Of a stretch of 64,000 bases of DNA, positions 12,938-27,737 are shown piece by piece; position 1 is the first letter of the stretch; each line of letters opens with the position of its first letter. The translations under genes were made by a program, and so were the position numbers. The notes below the pieces were generated by a model. It searched no databases. It was given only the letters and a program-made list of their open reading frames with translations, and was not told where the DNA came from. The stretch covers positions 638,952,523-639,016,522 of the forward strand of contig OX422208.1 of NCBI GenBank assembly GCA_949130495.1, written 5' to 3'. The stretch comes from Sambucus nigra. Taxonomy: Eukaryota; Streptophyta; Magnoliopsida; Dipsacales; Adoxaceae.

Positions 12938-13429
12938 TTAGGATCCATGATCTAGTGGTTGGTTACTTCGTCCCTCTTTTTCAAATATTGGTTTCAATTT
13001 CTTTCCTCTTGCATCATTTGAAGGCTTTCCCTTGTAAATCTTTTTGTTGTTCCCATATTCATCACATTTTGAACATTTCTTGTACATCCTTCTTGGCGAA
13101 ACTGGTCCCTCATCTTTTACCCTTCTCCTCTGAGTCCTTGGTCTTCCAAGAGGCCTTGTCAATGGTGGTGGTTCCACTTTGTGCTCAGGCTGTGGCCAAA
13201 ATATTAAATTATCACTACTAGATTCCTCAGTATAACTATCAGTGTACAAAATATCTTCACTACCTTCAGTAAGACTGTTGTATACTTCTTCTGCAGCCAA
13301 ATCATCAAATTGACCCATGTTAAATGGTGCTTCATTTGGATCATCAACCACTGTTGCTTCCTGTGTGATCTTAAATGGATCATCAACCAATGTTGCTTCC
13401 TGTGTGGTCTCAAATGGATCATCAACCAC
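12938..13429 (-). pseudogene. MURA-like transposase C-terminal remnant with 13-residue repeats
   Basis: A 163-codon minus-strand frame. Residues 1-35 are a tandem protein repeat (VDDPFETTQEAT and variants) coming from the 39-bp DNA repeat. The middle is acidic. Residues 95-140 carry GRPRTQRRR and then CSKCDEYGNNKKIYKG, which resembles the basic GRP region and C-terminal zinc knuckle of plant MuDR transposases. The knuckle is damaged: Asn replaces His and Tyr replaces the last Cys. The catalytic and SWIM domains are missing, so this is a remnant of a once larger ORF. Confidence 0.55.
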
Positions 13430-13530
13430 TGTTGGTTCATGTGTGGCCTAAAATGGATCATCAACCACTGTTGGTTCATGTGTGGCCTCAAATGGATCAT
13501 CAACTACTACTACAAAATGTGTGGTCTCAA
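13325..13530. repeat. 39-bp tandem repeat, about 5 copies
   Basis: The unit begins AAATGGATCATCAACCACTG and repeats every 39 bases with small differences. The period is a multiple of three, so it encodes a 13-residue repeat on the minus strand (VDDPF core) and keeps all six frames open locally. Confidence 0.85.
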
Positions 13531-14635
13531 ATAGAGCTCAAGCACTGGTGGTTCGATAGTATTCTCAAGTAAATTTAGGAGAGCCCGGTTATCTTCACCA
13601 CTACCAGTAATGACACCAGTCTCTATATCAGTGGATTTAAATGGCTTTATTTGGTAAAACTAGGGGACCTTCTAGGTTTTTTTGGGTTTCGGACTGATTG
13701 GATTTTTTTGGTAGGGTTTTTTTGAGTGGCTTATTGTGGGTTTGGGACTGAGTGGATGGTTATGGTAAGGTTTTCTTGAGTGGGTTGCTGGGGTTTGGAA
13801 GTAAGGTAAAGGTGAAAATTTCCATTCATACGTAAAATAAGGTCCCACATTATCATCAAGTTTTTATCTCCCCAAATAGGTCATATGGTCCCTTCATTCA
13901 CCCAATCTATGTTGAAATCCTTTAGCCCAAACATTTCTTCCATGTCATTTACCAAATCAATAGAGCAAAGTTCATCCCTATCCACATCAACTAATTTAAA
14001 AGTCTAATAACCTAGATATATGAACCTTTCATCATCCCCAAACCCCCCATAATGGACCACAAATGTCTTTTTCCCAAGTAAAGGCATCTACAAAAGTTAA
14101 GCACTTATATAAGACAAAAAATATTGAAAATTTCAATTAAATACCAAACCAACACACAAAACCTACATTTATGCAACAAAAACCTTCGAACACTTGTTTA
14201 GTGTAATGGTACCATATGAAATAATAAGAAACACTATTTTTTTTTACATTTGCATCACAAATATGGAAAAATAAATTTAAAAAGGCTTAAATATAATACT
14301 AATCTTTGTTTAGTGTGATGAATACCACGAAATCGACTGAAACCCTAGATTTTTAACTGTGATTTATTGTTGCAAAGAGAGAAATCAGTATTGTATGTGA
14401 AGAGAAATCACCTTTCGTTGCAAAGAGAGAGAAGAACACTCAGAAATGTCGTATAGCTGTAAAAGACAATGATTGGGCTTACATATTATAGCATGGGTAT
14501 AATTGGTAATAACCATGTGGGTTAACGGCAGTTTGGACGGACTGTTAGAAATGGGGGACAAACCTTAAGAAAGTCAATTTGCGGAGGTTAGACTCGGTAT
14601 CAGGAATTAAGTGGGGGACAAACCTTAAATGACCC

Positions 14636-15587
14636 TATAATTTAGCATGTAACATTTCTTTTTGTTAGTATTTATATTAATATTTACATTATTTAAAATA
14701 AATAAAAATGCAAAATAATTTTTTTTACTTAACATGTACAACACAAAAAAAAAAGTGGCATAATACAAAATTTATTTTTAATTTTTATGAAAGAAAACAT
14801 GATCTAATTAAAACACGACGATAACATTTTTTAACCTAAAACATATCACACAAATAAAAGTGACATGTGACGATAGAAATTCCTGTTTTTTTTTACCAAA
14901 TGTGAACATGAAACGACGCAATCTATTTTTTACCAACACGAACACGATGCAAATAAAAACACCACTACATGACTCAATCTTATTTTTTTAACAAAATACA
15001 AATCTTATTAAAATGTGACTGGACATTCTATCTAATTTTTGTCAAACATGAGCACGATCTTAATAAATTGTGACACCACTTGAATTTTGTTTGTAATAAA
15101 TTGTGACATTCTATCTAATATTTGACTAACTAAACGTAGAAAAATTAAATGACTATTACTATAAATATTCTGATTGTATGAATATATTATACTTGGGTCT
15201 TGGTATTAAGTAACTAAAGGTAGTAAAGATAATTACACACTTGCTTTTTATATTATAAGTGTTTATTTAAAAAAAATAACTTCCAATTTATTTTATTTTA
15301 TTATGTTAATCTATTTAAAATACTAGCTCTTATATACCACTAGCACGATTCAAAAAATTTAAACGAATTTGACTCATTCATGTAAGTAAATTATGAAAAA
15401 TGTCTTTAGAAATATCAATTTTGAATCAATATGTTGACATTTCTTTCATGTAAAAAATTATCAACTACTCTATAACTGAATAAAATTATCAACTACTCTA
15501 TAACCGATTAAAATTATCAACCACTCCATCGGCACGGGTACACAAATGCACCGTATTAAAAGTATAACCATGTCGCAAGTGTACCAT

Positions 15588-15669
<82 letters not shown>

Positions 15670-16499
15670 CAAAGTAATGGGATGAATTGAACTATTTATA
15701 ACATGTTCAATGTATGCATATAACCCATCTCCGGAATGCATCAACCCATCTCCAGAATGCAACAACACATCTCCAGAATCCAGCGGCATCCCATCATCCA
15801 AGACCATCATTTCAATCCACAAAACCCACGAATATATAACAACAACAACATATATGTTATATAACAACAGCTATATAATAAATTTTACATTAATACAACT
15901 CCATGATCCGTTATGCCTTTTCCTATCGATGTTCAATGTGTTAATCCCACTACATATCAAGAGTATTCAAAGACGTGTATTAAGACATCACAATAATAAT
16001 CTACTCATAATGCATGTAAAAAAAATTGATAATAATATTATACTCACATAGTGATATACATCTTATCTTTGTTCAGTTACTTATTCAATGAATCCAATCA
16101 ATAAATAGTTCTTATGGACAAATCGATGACAATCAATACCCAACGGAACATGTAAAATGAATATTGTCATAATTATATAGTACAAAATGTAAGGAATGAA
16201 ATTAATTTTACTACTTACATATCTTCGAGATTGTAAGGAATGAAACAAATTTGACTATTTATTTTGCATTCTCCGACCTTTTTCCAATAAGTTGAGTTAA
16301 ACCAAATTATTTTTTACCATTGAAAGACTCGGGATTGAAGAATTGAAACCCTTCTTAGGAGCACTGAAACTTATCATACAAGAACCTAAAAGAGTAAGTA
16401 ATTAAATTAGTCACTACGCATTTTAAATGACATGATTGAATTAAGGTATACATCATGTATGCAACAATGCATCTTAAATAACACAATTGAATTAAGTTA
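14636..16499. other. AT-rich intergenic stretch with microsatellite
   Basis: No gene recognised. It is mostly A/T with scattered homopolymers. A compound (AT)n(GT)n microsatellite sits at 15591-15668, followed by a short repeat of CATCTCC(A/G)GAATGCA around 15724-15780. Open frames here are chance or simple-repeat translations. Confidence 0.6.
15591..15668. repeat. Compound (AT)n(GT)n microsatellite
   Basis: An uninterrupted AT run passes directly into GT repeats, about 78 bp in all. The same AT-to-GT architecture recurs at 23149-23286. Confidence 0.95.
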
Positions 16500-16849
16500 T
16501 ACATCATGTATGTAATAATCACGTTACATCTAAACTCTTCAATGCATAAAAGTCCAACAAATCGTTCTTAAAAACATAGCATTTATCTTCCACAAACATC
16601 TCTTTCTCCAGTGGAATCGTTATTTGATTCATGTTTATTATCAATAAATTATGGGTGAAGGAAGTTATCAAATGACATTCAACATTCTTTTTTACTCTAT
16701 CACATCTGCTTTCATCGAAGACATCCTTCTCATTAGCATGGCAAGGTTTTTTCCAAATTTCCATTTCATTCTACATTGAATCATGTTAAATGTTAGAAAG
16801 CAATGTAATTCATAACACAAAGACTTATAGATAAACATAAGAACCGATA

Positions 16850-18576
16850 GTTTACCTCAAATCCTACAACACTAACTCTTTGGGCCAAGCAACATATAAC
16901 CCAATAGCATCTTCAACAAAATACATTTCACTTGGAACGGGTATCGGGAGTATGGCACTCGAAGAAATAACTTTAGAAATGGAAATCCAAACATTTTTTT
17001 CTCCTAATTCTATATTATGAATTTTCTCATTCGGTCAATTCCTATCGAATATGATCCCCTTGGCAACGATGTTATCTTTATTGCCAATAGCAAAACTACA
17101 TTCTTTAACCTAAATTATGAAAAATAATCACATTAAAATTCAGCAATGTATTAAAATTCAACAATTTATTGTCCCCAACCAAGTAAAACTACATAAAATT
17201 CGGCAGCCTACTGACCCAATCAAGTAAACGTACAAAGTTATCACCATCCAGAAAAGTGATCCCATTACCTTTGAAAAAGACCCTTGTTTCGTACTTTTAT
17301 CACCAGCTATCGAAGAAGGTTTCTTACTTTTGACAGCTGCTATTGAATGAGGTGGTAACTTTTCACGATGTGTTACACCACTATATTTGAACTATGCCAA
17401 AGAAACACAAAAATAAATTTTAATTACAAAACAAATCACTAAACCTTAATGGTACGCATTTGTATAATTATCTTTGTATCATTACACCTTCAAAGAAAGT
17501 GATTGTGTTGCAATTTTTCCACTCGAAGTTGAATGTTGTATATTTTCACTTTCACCCATGTATGAAGCTACTTTCTCATCTTGGGGTGAGATTGTTGTGG
17601 TTGCGATAACTGGCTCATTTCTTAACTTCAACTGAGCTTCCATACCTTTTAATCTTTTATTTACTCCTCTTAATTCAGATTCTAGCTCACTAATATGTCT
17701 CTTGGAACCACGCTTTGGAAGATTAAAGTACCTTATCGAAACAACTCCAAATCCTAACCCCCGAACACGCCTCGAGTGTTCGGGAGTACCCATGTCATAG
17801 TGAGAACATCATTACTTCCTTCGGTGATTAAACTACCATCTTTAACTTGTCTTTTCATTTCATCCTATAATTAAGTAGATTCAATCGTTTAGAATGCCAT
17901 CTAAATATTATCATAATTACAAATAATACAATAAAACTACCAAATAAAGGAACTCATGTGATAATTTATAAAAGCTAACCATTTTATCTACCACCTCTTT
18001 TAATGAATCATATCCATATTCACATAAGAATCAAGGCCTTTCCACCATAAGAAACTTCTGTCATCTTCATATCCTAAACTCATCTTCTTTTTCTGGCATC
18101 AATTATAAAACAAAACATCATATTATTAAAGAATAATTCAATGTTCAAGTTCAAACCGTCACAAATCTAATAAAAATATTCATACCAAATCTTCATCAAG
18201 ACCGGTGTAACCCTACTTTCTCATATGATGATTATATGTGACCTTGAATTGATTTTCCCTTTGTGCCTCACTTGAAATCTTATAAGTTAAAGCAAGAAAT
18301 TGGAAAAGAACAACAAAAATTACCACACAAATCTTTAACTCCTTTTTCAATTATACCTCAAATCCTTTGGTTGGCTAGTTGTAAACAAATTCAGTCCACA
18401 CATCTGGACTAATGAATTTCTCGTATTTTGGTGGAGGATGTGTGAGAAGCTCATGTTAGTCTCTCAATAGTTTAATCCAAAGTCTCGTGAGGTTTGTTTT
18501 GAATGCTCTCCAACTAAAACCCATGGAGGATAACACCATCGTCTTGCTGTTCAGATCAATATCAAATTTGATCTGA
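16850..18576 (-). pseudogene. CACTA second ORF (Ptta/En/Spm, Transposase_24) remnant
   Basis: Minus-strand blocks in family order. At 18576-18360 are KFDIDLNSKTMVLSSMG, WRAFKTNLTRLW and PPPKYEKFISPDVW. At 18300-18190 is EAQRENQFKVTYNHHMRK. At 17870-17600 are EGSNDVLTM and TPEHSRRVRGLG, then a coiled segment (ISELESELRGVNKRLKG). At 17110-16850 is a PVPSEMYFVEDAIGLYVAWP-like tail. Intron-like AT-rich gaps separate the blocks and stops occur in several. This family is the TNPA-side gene of plant CACTA elements and is thought to bind subterminal repeats. A further minus-strand open frame at 16519-16764 is not recognised. Confidence 0.7.
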
Positions 18577-18580
18577 AAAA

Positions 18581-18638
18581 AGAAAGATGTTAAATACATG
18601 TCTTAAAATAAGTGTAAAGATGTCTTATTAATGCCAAA

Positions 18639-18694
<56 letters not shown>

Positions 18695-20700
18695 CAACAT
18701 AGAGTAGCTATATGTACATAATTAAAACATGATATGAGAGTATTCTGTGTTGTTGATTCACCAAGTTGAAACTGATAATTAGAAATGCAGAGTATGTTTC
18801 TCTTTACTAATGAAAGTTTGAGTTTTAATTTCTCGTTTATTAATTATTTTATGCCATAGATCAGTTTTTTGTAGGTATTATCCATTTTTTGGCTTTCCTC
18901 CCAAGTAGATAAGTTCTAGGGGTGTAGGCCAATATAAAAATTCTCTAGTATAGTCCCAGTGTGTTACATTTCAATATTGACACATTAAGTTTTTGGTAAA
19001 ATGTTTGTTTGAGGTTATTATTTTCAAAGTTCATACTTGAGAGTAAACATTGAAATCATGATATATGAGATTATTATAATTTTTAAAATGCAAAATTTTA
19101 CAGTGATGATGTAGATTAAAGCTTCAAATGGAAATTTTGAATGCAAGCCCTGGATACTTTTAACAAGGGTATGATGACAATTGTAAAGAAATTTCAGTAG
19201 AATATTTTTTTTTAATTTACATTGTCATTTGTTATGCAATCATTAATTTACTTAGGAAAATTCTCATGTTTGTTGTTTATTTTGTGGTGATGGGATTTAT
19301 AATGTCGATGAATCATTATCTGGCATGAACCATTCACGCATACCTTAATCTTAGATATATCATTCTATGTTCATTGAAATAGTTAATAAACACTACTAAC
19401 TTATATTATTCCTATATATCGTGATTTTCCTTAGTATTTTAAAAATGCACAATATTATTTAGTTAGTAAGTTTGTAAAGTTTTCAAATGACAGGATGTCA
19501 TTGAGCATTACAGGATCCATATAAGCCTGATTTTTGTCTTATCATCTTTTGCTTTTAAAAATAATTACCTTTTCATGTTATGATTTTTTAACTTTGATGT
19601 TATATTGATGCTGATTTTTTTGGTTTGTTTCAATTTTTCCTTTAATGTTAAAAGCTCACTTATGATTAGTATCCATATTTACACCATACATGGCCCATAG
19701 ATTCTGTCATACTTTCAGTCATGTCCACATGTACTTAGCTAAATTTACCCAATGGATGAGGCATACGGTGGATTCTTTTACATGTATTGATTTGGCATTC
19801 GCGGTATACGGTGGATTCTTCTATAATGGATGAAGATTTCACCCAATGGATGAGGATGTACCTACGAAGAATTGGGAAGAGGAGTTCAACACTCTATTTT
19901 GATGATGAGTATTAAAAACACAAAGGTTCCCACTCTTGATCTTCTGTCCCTCATTATTTAAAATTTTAAATATGTTTATTTGTGTGTATACTAACAAATT
20001 TGTTGTTAAATTTTAAAGTTATTACCATTTTTCCAAGAAAGAAAGGTCCGTGAGGATTGGGAAATGCCAACAGCAACTAAGTTAAGTGACTCGATCATGG
20101 TAACTGAGCCATAACTTAATTTCCAGCCTATAATTGGAAGTTACTAAGGTTTGATTGCATAGTGATGAAAGAGATGCTGGAGCGAAATGGCGAGCTTTCA
20201 CAATATGTCAACATTTCATCAGTTTTAGCAGCCATTGACTACATTGTATCGCTGAGCAATGACGTTTTTTCTATTATCCCACGATGGTAACATGGGTTGG
20301 GCTTTATAAGGTCAACGGGCATATGTGGGTCACACGGCATTTATAGCCCCCAATAAGTGGATCATGCTTCCTTTGTTTAAAATGTCAATTTATGATGCAG
20401 AATTTAGGAGTACTGCGAGAGAGATGCATTGGAATCTTAGGGGCAACCTAAGCATAGGAGTAATAATAGGGATAGGGATGTAATTATAACCTGTAATTCA
20501 ATTAGGGTAACACTAATTGCTTTCGTTATTGGTGGATAAACATTTGATTATATCATATATTTGTGATTCTTTTCAACCCAAGGTGTTAGGTATTGATGTC
20601 ATTCTCGGTATACCCAAAAATTGCCTTTTAAAAATTTACTGTATTGTTTTTTATTTCATTTGTACTCATTAACTGAGTTTTGATGATGCTTTAAAATTAA
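18581..20700. other. AT-rich interior between the two CACTA genes
   Basis: It contains an (AT)n run at 18640-18692. The rest has no recognisable gene. Upstream exons of the minus-strand Ptta-like gene may hide here, but I could not identify them. The 20030-20460 part is less AT-rich and could be an old gene fragment, but no family is evident. Confidence 0.45.
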
Positions 20701-20709
20701 CAATCTTAA

Positions 20710-21102
20710 GATCCTAACAAGCCTGTGAATAAGGGAGATGGTGGTGAGATGGCGAGTAAGCCTGTGAAGAATGGAAATGCCAAAAATGATCATAACAAGC
20801 ACAAGAGACCTGTCAGTGCTTTCTTTGTTTTCATGGAGCACTTCAAGAAAGAGTAGAAATAGGAACACCCCAATAACAAATTTGTTTCAGTTTACGGTAA
20901 ATCCGGTGGAGATAAATAGAAGTCATTGTTTGATGATGAGAAAGATCCTTATATAGCAAAGGCGGAGAAAAGGAAGTTCGATTACGAAAAGACGCTACAA
21001 ACGTACAATAAGAAATTTCCAAAAGGAAAATATGACGAAGAGGAAGAGTTTGTCAAGTTAAGGTTAAAAGTGTCTGACGATGAGCGATAGCGGAGAGGGT
21101 GA
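20710..21102 (+). pseudogene. HMGB-type HMG-box protein pseudogene
   Basis: One continuous frame reads as a plant HMGB chromatin protein: DPNKP, then KHKRPVSAFFVFMEHFKKE, EHPNNKFVSVYGKSGGDK, KSLFDDEKDPYIAKAEKRK and YEKTLQTYNKKFPKG, then an acidic tail. This covers the whole HMG box. Two stops lie within the box between KKE and EHPNN, one replaces the conserved Trp after GGDK, and another falls near 21088. The box runs without introns; plant HMGB genes usually have several, so a retrocopy is likely. It lies on the plus strand between two minus-strand CACTA genes, which suggests capture or later insertion. A possible ATG lies at 20749. Confidence 0.8.
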
Positions 21103-23956
<2,854 letters not shown>

Positions 23957-26900
23957 CTATCCATGTCCCCTCACAATCTTCACGCATATAAGTTTTGGAA
24001 GATTTTTCAACCACGTCAAAAGATTCAATAGTTGGAAAAACTTTAGTGCAAATATCATCCCCGAGACATCCATCATTGATATCATCTTCATCATCTTTAT
24101 CATAGTAATCCCTTTAAGTTGTTGGCAATACAATTGAATATTTATGATTAATTTGGTCCGGAACATAGAAAACTTGTTTCGCTTGAGAGGATAAGATGAA
24201 AGAATCAGATATATGACCAACTCTACAAGATCAACGCATGTAAAACCAAGCTCGTCTATGTCAATTCCGTTTTTGTTGTCAACCCAAGCACACTTGAATA
24301 AAGGAATTTGAATTGAAAAATAGTTAAGTATCCATATCTCCTTTATAACACGGTAGAAAATCATATCGGTACAAACATGATTATTGTCCTTTGCACTAGC
24401 TATCTACATCGTCTTAGCAACTAGGTCACTCCACTATTTTGGGTTACTCGTGCATCATCACGATCCTTTGTTAGGTAACGAATACAGTTAATAACATATA
24501 TGTGAACTTTGATAACATCTCGACGAGGTCCACGAGTAATCCATTTTAAGTCATCTGAGATACTGCTGTTTGGGAGTTTTTCTTCAAGAACAACCTATTA
24601 ATATAGGAATTTTAGTTACTTACAAAACAAAATCAAATTAACATATTAAAGTAATGGGATATTTCATCCTTATTCCCACTTTATTTTTTATTATTTGACT
24701 TCACCAACTATTTATACTTTACACTTTGCCACTATTTTTCACTAGTTGGTATTAGACTTTGACATTATTTTTCACTAACATTGGCAACCAATAAATAAAA
24801 AAACAGCGGCATTGTTTAAAATAAAACTAAAAAATAGGTAACGTCTAATGAAAATTAAAGTGGTGGTTAAGTCAACATGGCACTAAGTTAATCGTACCCT
24901 TTTACGTAACCAATAAATAAACGTGTGGTTGTGCTCACCTTCAAGCCACTTTTATTTTTTCCCTTTTCAGGGATAGGTTTCTTTCATGTGTTATCCATGA
25001 TCTCTAACAAGGTATTAATGAGTAACGCAGCATTAGTCATTAATATATCTAGATATAAGTATGTGACTAACTAACTTCATATTAATGGGAAGTTAGGAAA
25101 GTCATACTCTATATAAGGTTGAACATCATTCGTGTTATGTAACACATGAAGATGTGCCTTCTCCAAGGACATGCGATCAACTTTAATGACATCCGAACCT
25201 CCTATCGGTTTATCATCATCCTTACTCGTCGGAATTCCAATTGAATCTACTTCCAATAAGAACTCAGAACAAAACTCAATAGCTTCTTTTGCTATGTAAC
25301 ATTGAGCAATACAACCTTCTGGGAAATTACAAATTTTCACATAACCCTTTAATACATTCATGTACCTAAAAAATTAAGAGAAAACTAAATCGGTACACTT
25401 ATTTACTTATATTAATACATGATAGTAAATTAGATTGACCTAACCTTTAAATTGGGTACATCCATCGAAAGAAAATAGGACCGCAAAGTTCGACCTCCCT
25501 CACAAGATGCACCATTAAATGCACCATAATATTAAAGAAGTATGGTGGAAAGTATTTTTCCCACAAACAAATGTGATCACAATTTCATTATGAATTTCTT
25601 TCAGTTTTTGCAAGTCCACTACTTTGGCACAAAGGGCATTGAAGAAAAAACATACTCTCATGATCGCATATCTCACATGTTTTGGCAACACCGATCGAAA
25701 AGCAATTAGAGGAAGTTGCTGCATTAGAATATGGCAATCATGAGACTTCAAGCCATACAACTTCAAATCTTCCAAAGAGACATGACTTATAAAATTAGAA
25801 GAGTACCCATTCGGGACCTTAAGGTTTTGAAAAGTTTGGCATAACATTTTTCTTTCCTCTCTCGATGATGTATAACATGCCGACGGTTGATATATCCTTT
25901 TTTCATTAACCTGTGGTGCTAACTCACTTATTAAGCCCATTTCTTCAAGGTCGAGACGACACTTCACCCCGTCTTTTATTTTTCCTGGTTTATTAAGCAA
26001 GGTTCCAATGATACTATCACAAACATTCTTTTCAATGTGTATGACATCTAAGTTATGTCGAATAGGAAAATCCTTCCAATAAGGAAGTTCAAAAAATATC
26101 TATTTCTTCTTCAAAAAAATTTCAACCCCATCGTTACTAGGACCACATTTTTCAACCCTATTAGCTACCCCCCTCGGTCTCTTACACTTTAATGATTTCT
26201 TTAAATTAACTTCCCTCATCCTTTTTACCTTGTTTCCCCGTGAAACCTTAAGTCTCCCAACTCTTATCAATTTTTGTTCACCGCTTAAAGGTTCAGGCGA
26301 CGCTTGGAACTCTTGCTCACCGTTAAAAACCTTTTTTGGGCTTCGAAGTGGATGGTTTTATGGAAGGTATCTCCTATGTCCCATATAAATTCACTTGCTA
26401 CATTGTCGTAATCTGGTGGAATGCATTTTTTCACTACATAGTGGACAAGCATTATAACCCTGAACAACACTTCCAAATAAATATCCATATACTGAAAAAT
26501 CATTAATTGTCCACAACAATATTGCCCGCAAAGTAAAAGATTCTTATCGAAAGGAATCGTAAGCTTTAACTCCTTCATGCCATAAAGTATTCAGATCTTA
26601 TATTAATGGAGCCAAATAAACATCTATATTATTTCCCGGTTGTTTTGGACCCGATATCAACATAGTCAACATTGTACACTTTCTCTTCATACACAATTCC
26701 TGTTCAATGTTATATGTGTTCAACATGACTAGCCAATAACTGTACCTACTACTAAGGGAACTATGAGGATTAATTCCGTCCACTGATAGTGCTAATCGAA
26801 GATTTCTTGGTTCTGCTGCAAAATCGGGTCACTTTTCATCAACTAATTTCCAAATTGGTGAGTCTGCTGTGTGATGCAATAAACCATCAATAATTCTATC

Positions 26901-27737
26901 ATCTGCATGCCATGTCAGAGACTTAGCGATCTCTGTAGATTGAAACAAGCTTTTAAATATTGGAATGGGTGAAAAGTACCATAACACTTTTGCAGGAACA
27001 CCTTGTTTCCCCTCATCCCTTTTTTGTTCTTTTAAAATCTTCTTCTGTTTGAACCTGGATGTTCCACAATTCGGGCATTCAACAGCTTCTCTATACTCTT
27101 TTAAAAGAGTATACATTCATTAGGGTATGCGTGTATCTTTTGAAAGTCCATTCCAAATACCGATAAGAAACGTTTTGCCTCATTATTGGATGAAGGCAAT
27201 ACATTGTCATCCGAAAGCATATCGGCAATGAATGATGGCATAGTTAAAAAGAATTTATCGGGCATCCCACTCTTCGCTTTAATATTAAATAACTTGACGA
27301 TAGCGAATAACTTTGTATACTTTTTACATCTTTCATACAATGGCTTCTCCACGCTTACAAAAAACTTCTGAAAAAAATTATGCATCCTGTGATGTCTTCT
27401 TTTATAGCCTCCACCATGCGAACTCTTCAATATCCTCTATGGTACCCATCTTATGATTGTTATAAATAGGATCACCCATATTAAGATTCGATAATGTTTC
27501 ACGATGATCCTCCTCTCCGTGACATTTCCATACAGTATAATTCAGAACGATACCCGAACTATACAAATGTTGTCCGATTTCTTTACCACCCATTTTTAAT
27601 CTATTCTCACATTGATTACAAGGGCATCGTATGAAGTTCTCATCCAAAGAAGCGTTTTGAGCAACCCCAAGAAAATTATCAACACCTTTTATGTATTCTT
27701 TTGATAATCTATCCTTGCTCATCCAAGTCCTGTCCAT
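23957..27737 (-). pseudogene. CACTA TNP2-like transposase pseudogene
   Basis: Full-length but broken minus-strand gene for the catalytic CACTA transposase. It starts at 27737 (MDRTWMSKDRLSKEYIKGV) with the transposase-associated domain, including CPCNQCENR. Broken frames then follow in order: 27430-26829 (with ECPNCGTSRFKQ, VLWYFSPIPIF and LTWHADD), 26783-26285 (Transposase_21 region with VDGINPHSS, ISGPKQPGNNIDVYLAPLI), 26000-25515 (DUF4218, KSHDCHILMQQLPLIAFR), 25361-25077 (YVKICNFPEGCIAQCYIAKEAIEF) and 24364-23957 (DUF4216, IPLFKCAWVDNKNGIDIDELGFT). Numerous frameshifts are present. Gaps such as 24600-25050 are AT-rich and intron-like. The Ptta-like gene at 16850-18576 is on the same strand downstream, as expected for one CACTA element. 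Confidence 0.85.

Larger units (their letters stand above)
11810..14635. mobile_element. Mutator-like element (MULE) with about 130-bp TIRs
   Basis: The left arm (11810-11935) and right arm (about 14505-14635) are inverted copies at roughly 85 percent identity by eye. Both read GTCATTTAAGGTTTG at their outer ends, then CAGTCCGTCCAAACT further in. Length is 2826 bp. Flanking 9-mers (taaaaaata and tataattta) match at only 6 of 9, so the target duplication is weak. Inside are a MURA-like C-terminal remnant on the minus strand, zinc-knuckle fragments on the plus strand and a long poly-G tract. Long TIRs plus MURA-like sequence support Mutator; the element is not autonomous. Confidence 0.7.

Noticed and set aside
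13310..13530. Possible CRISPR-like array
   Set aside because: Direct 39-bp repeats without unique spacers in plant DNA; an ordinary minisatellite.
13204..13572. Three overlapping frames over the 39-bp repeat
   Set aside because: Shadow frames of a tandem repeat whose period is a multiple of three; only the minus frame continuing into a knuckle-like tail was kept.
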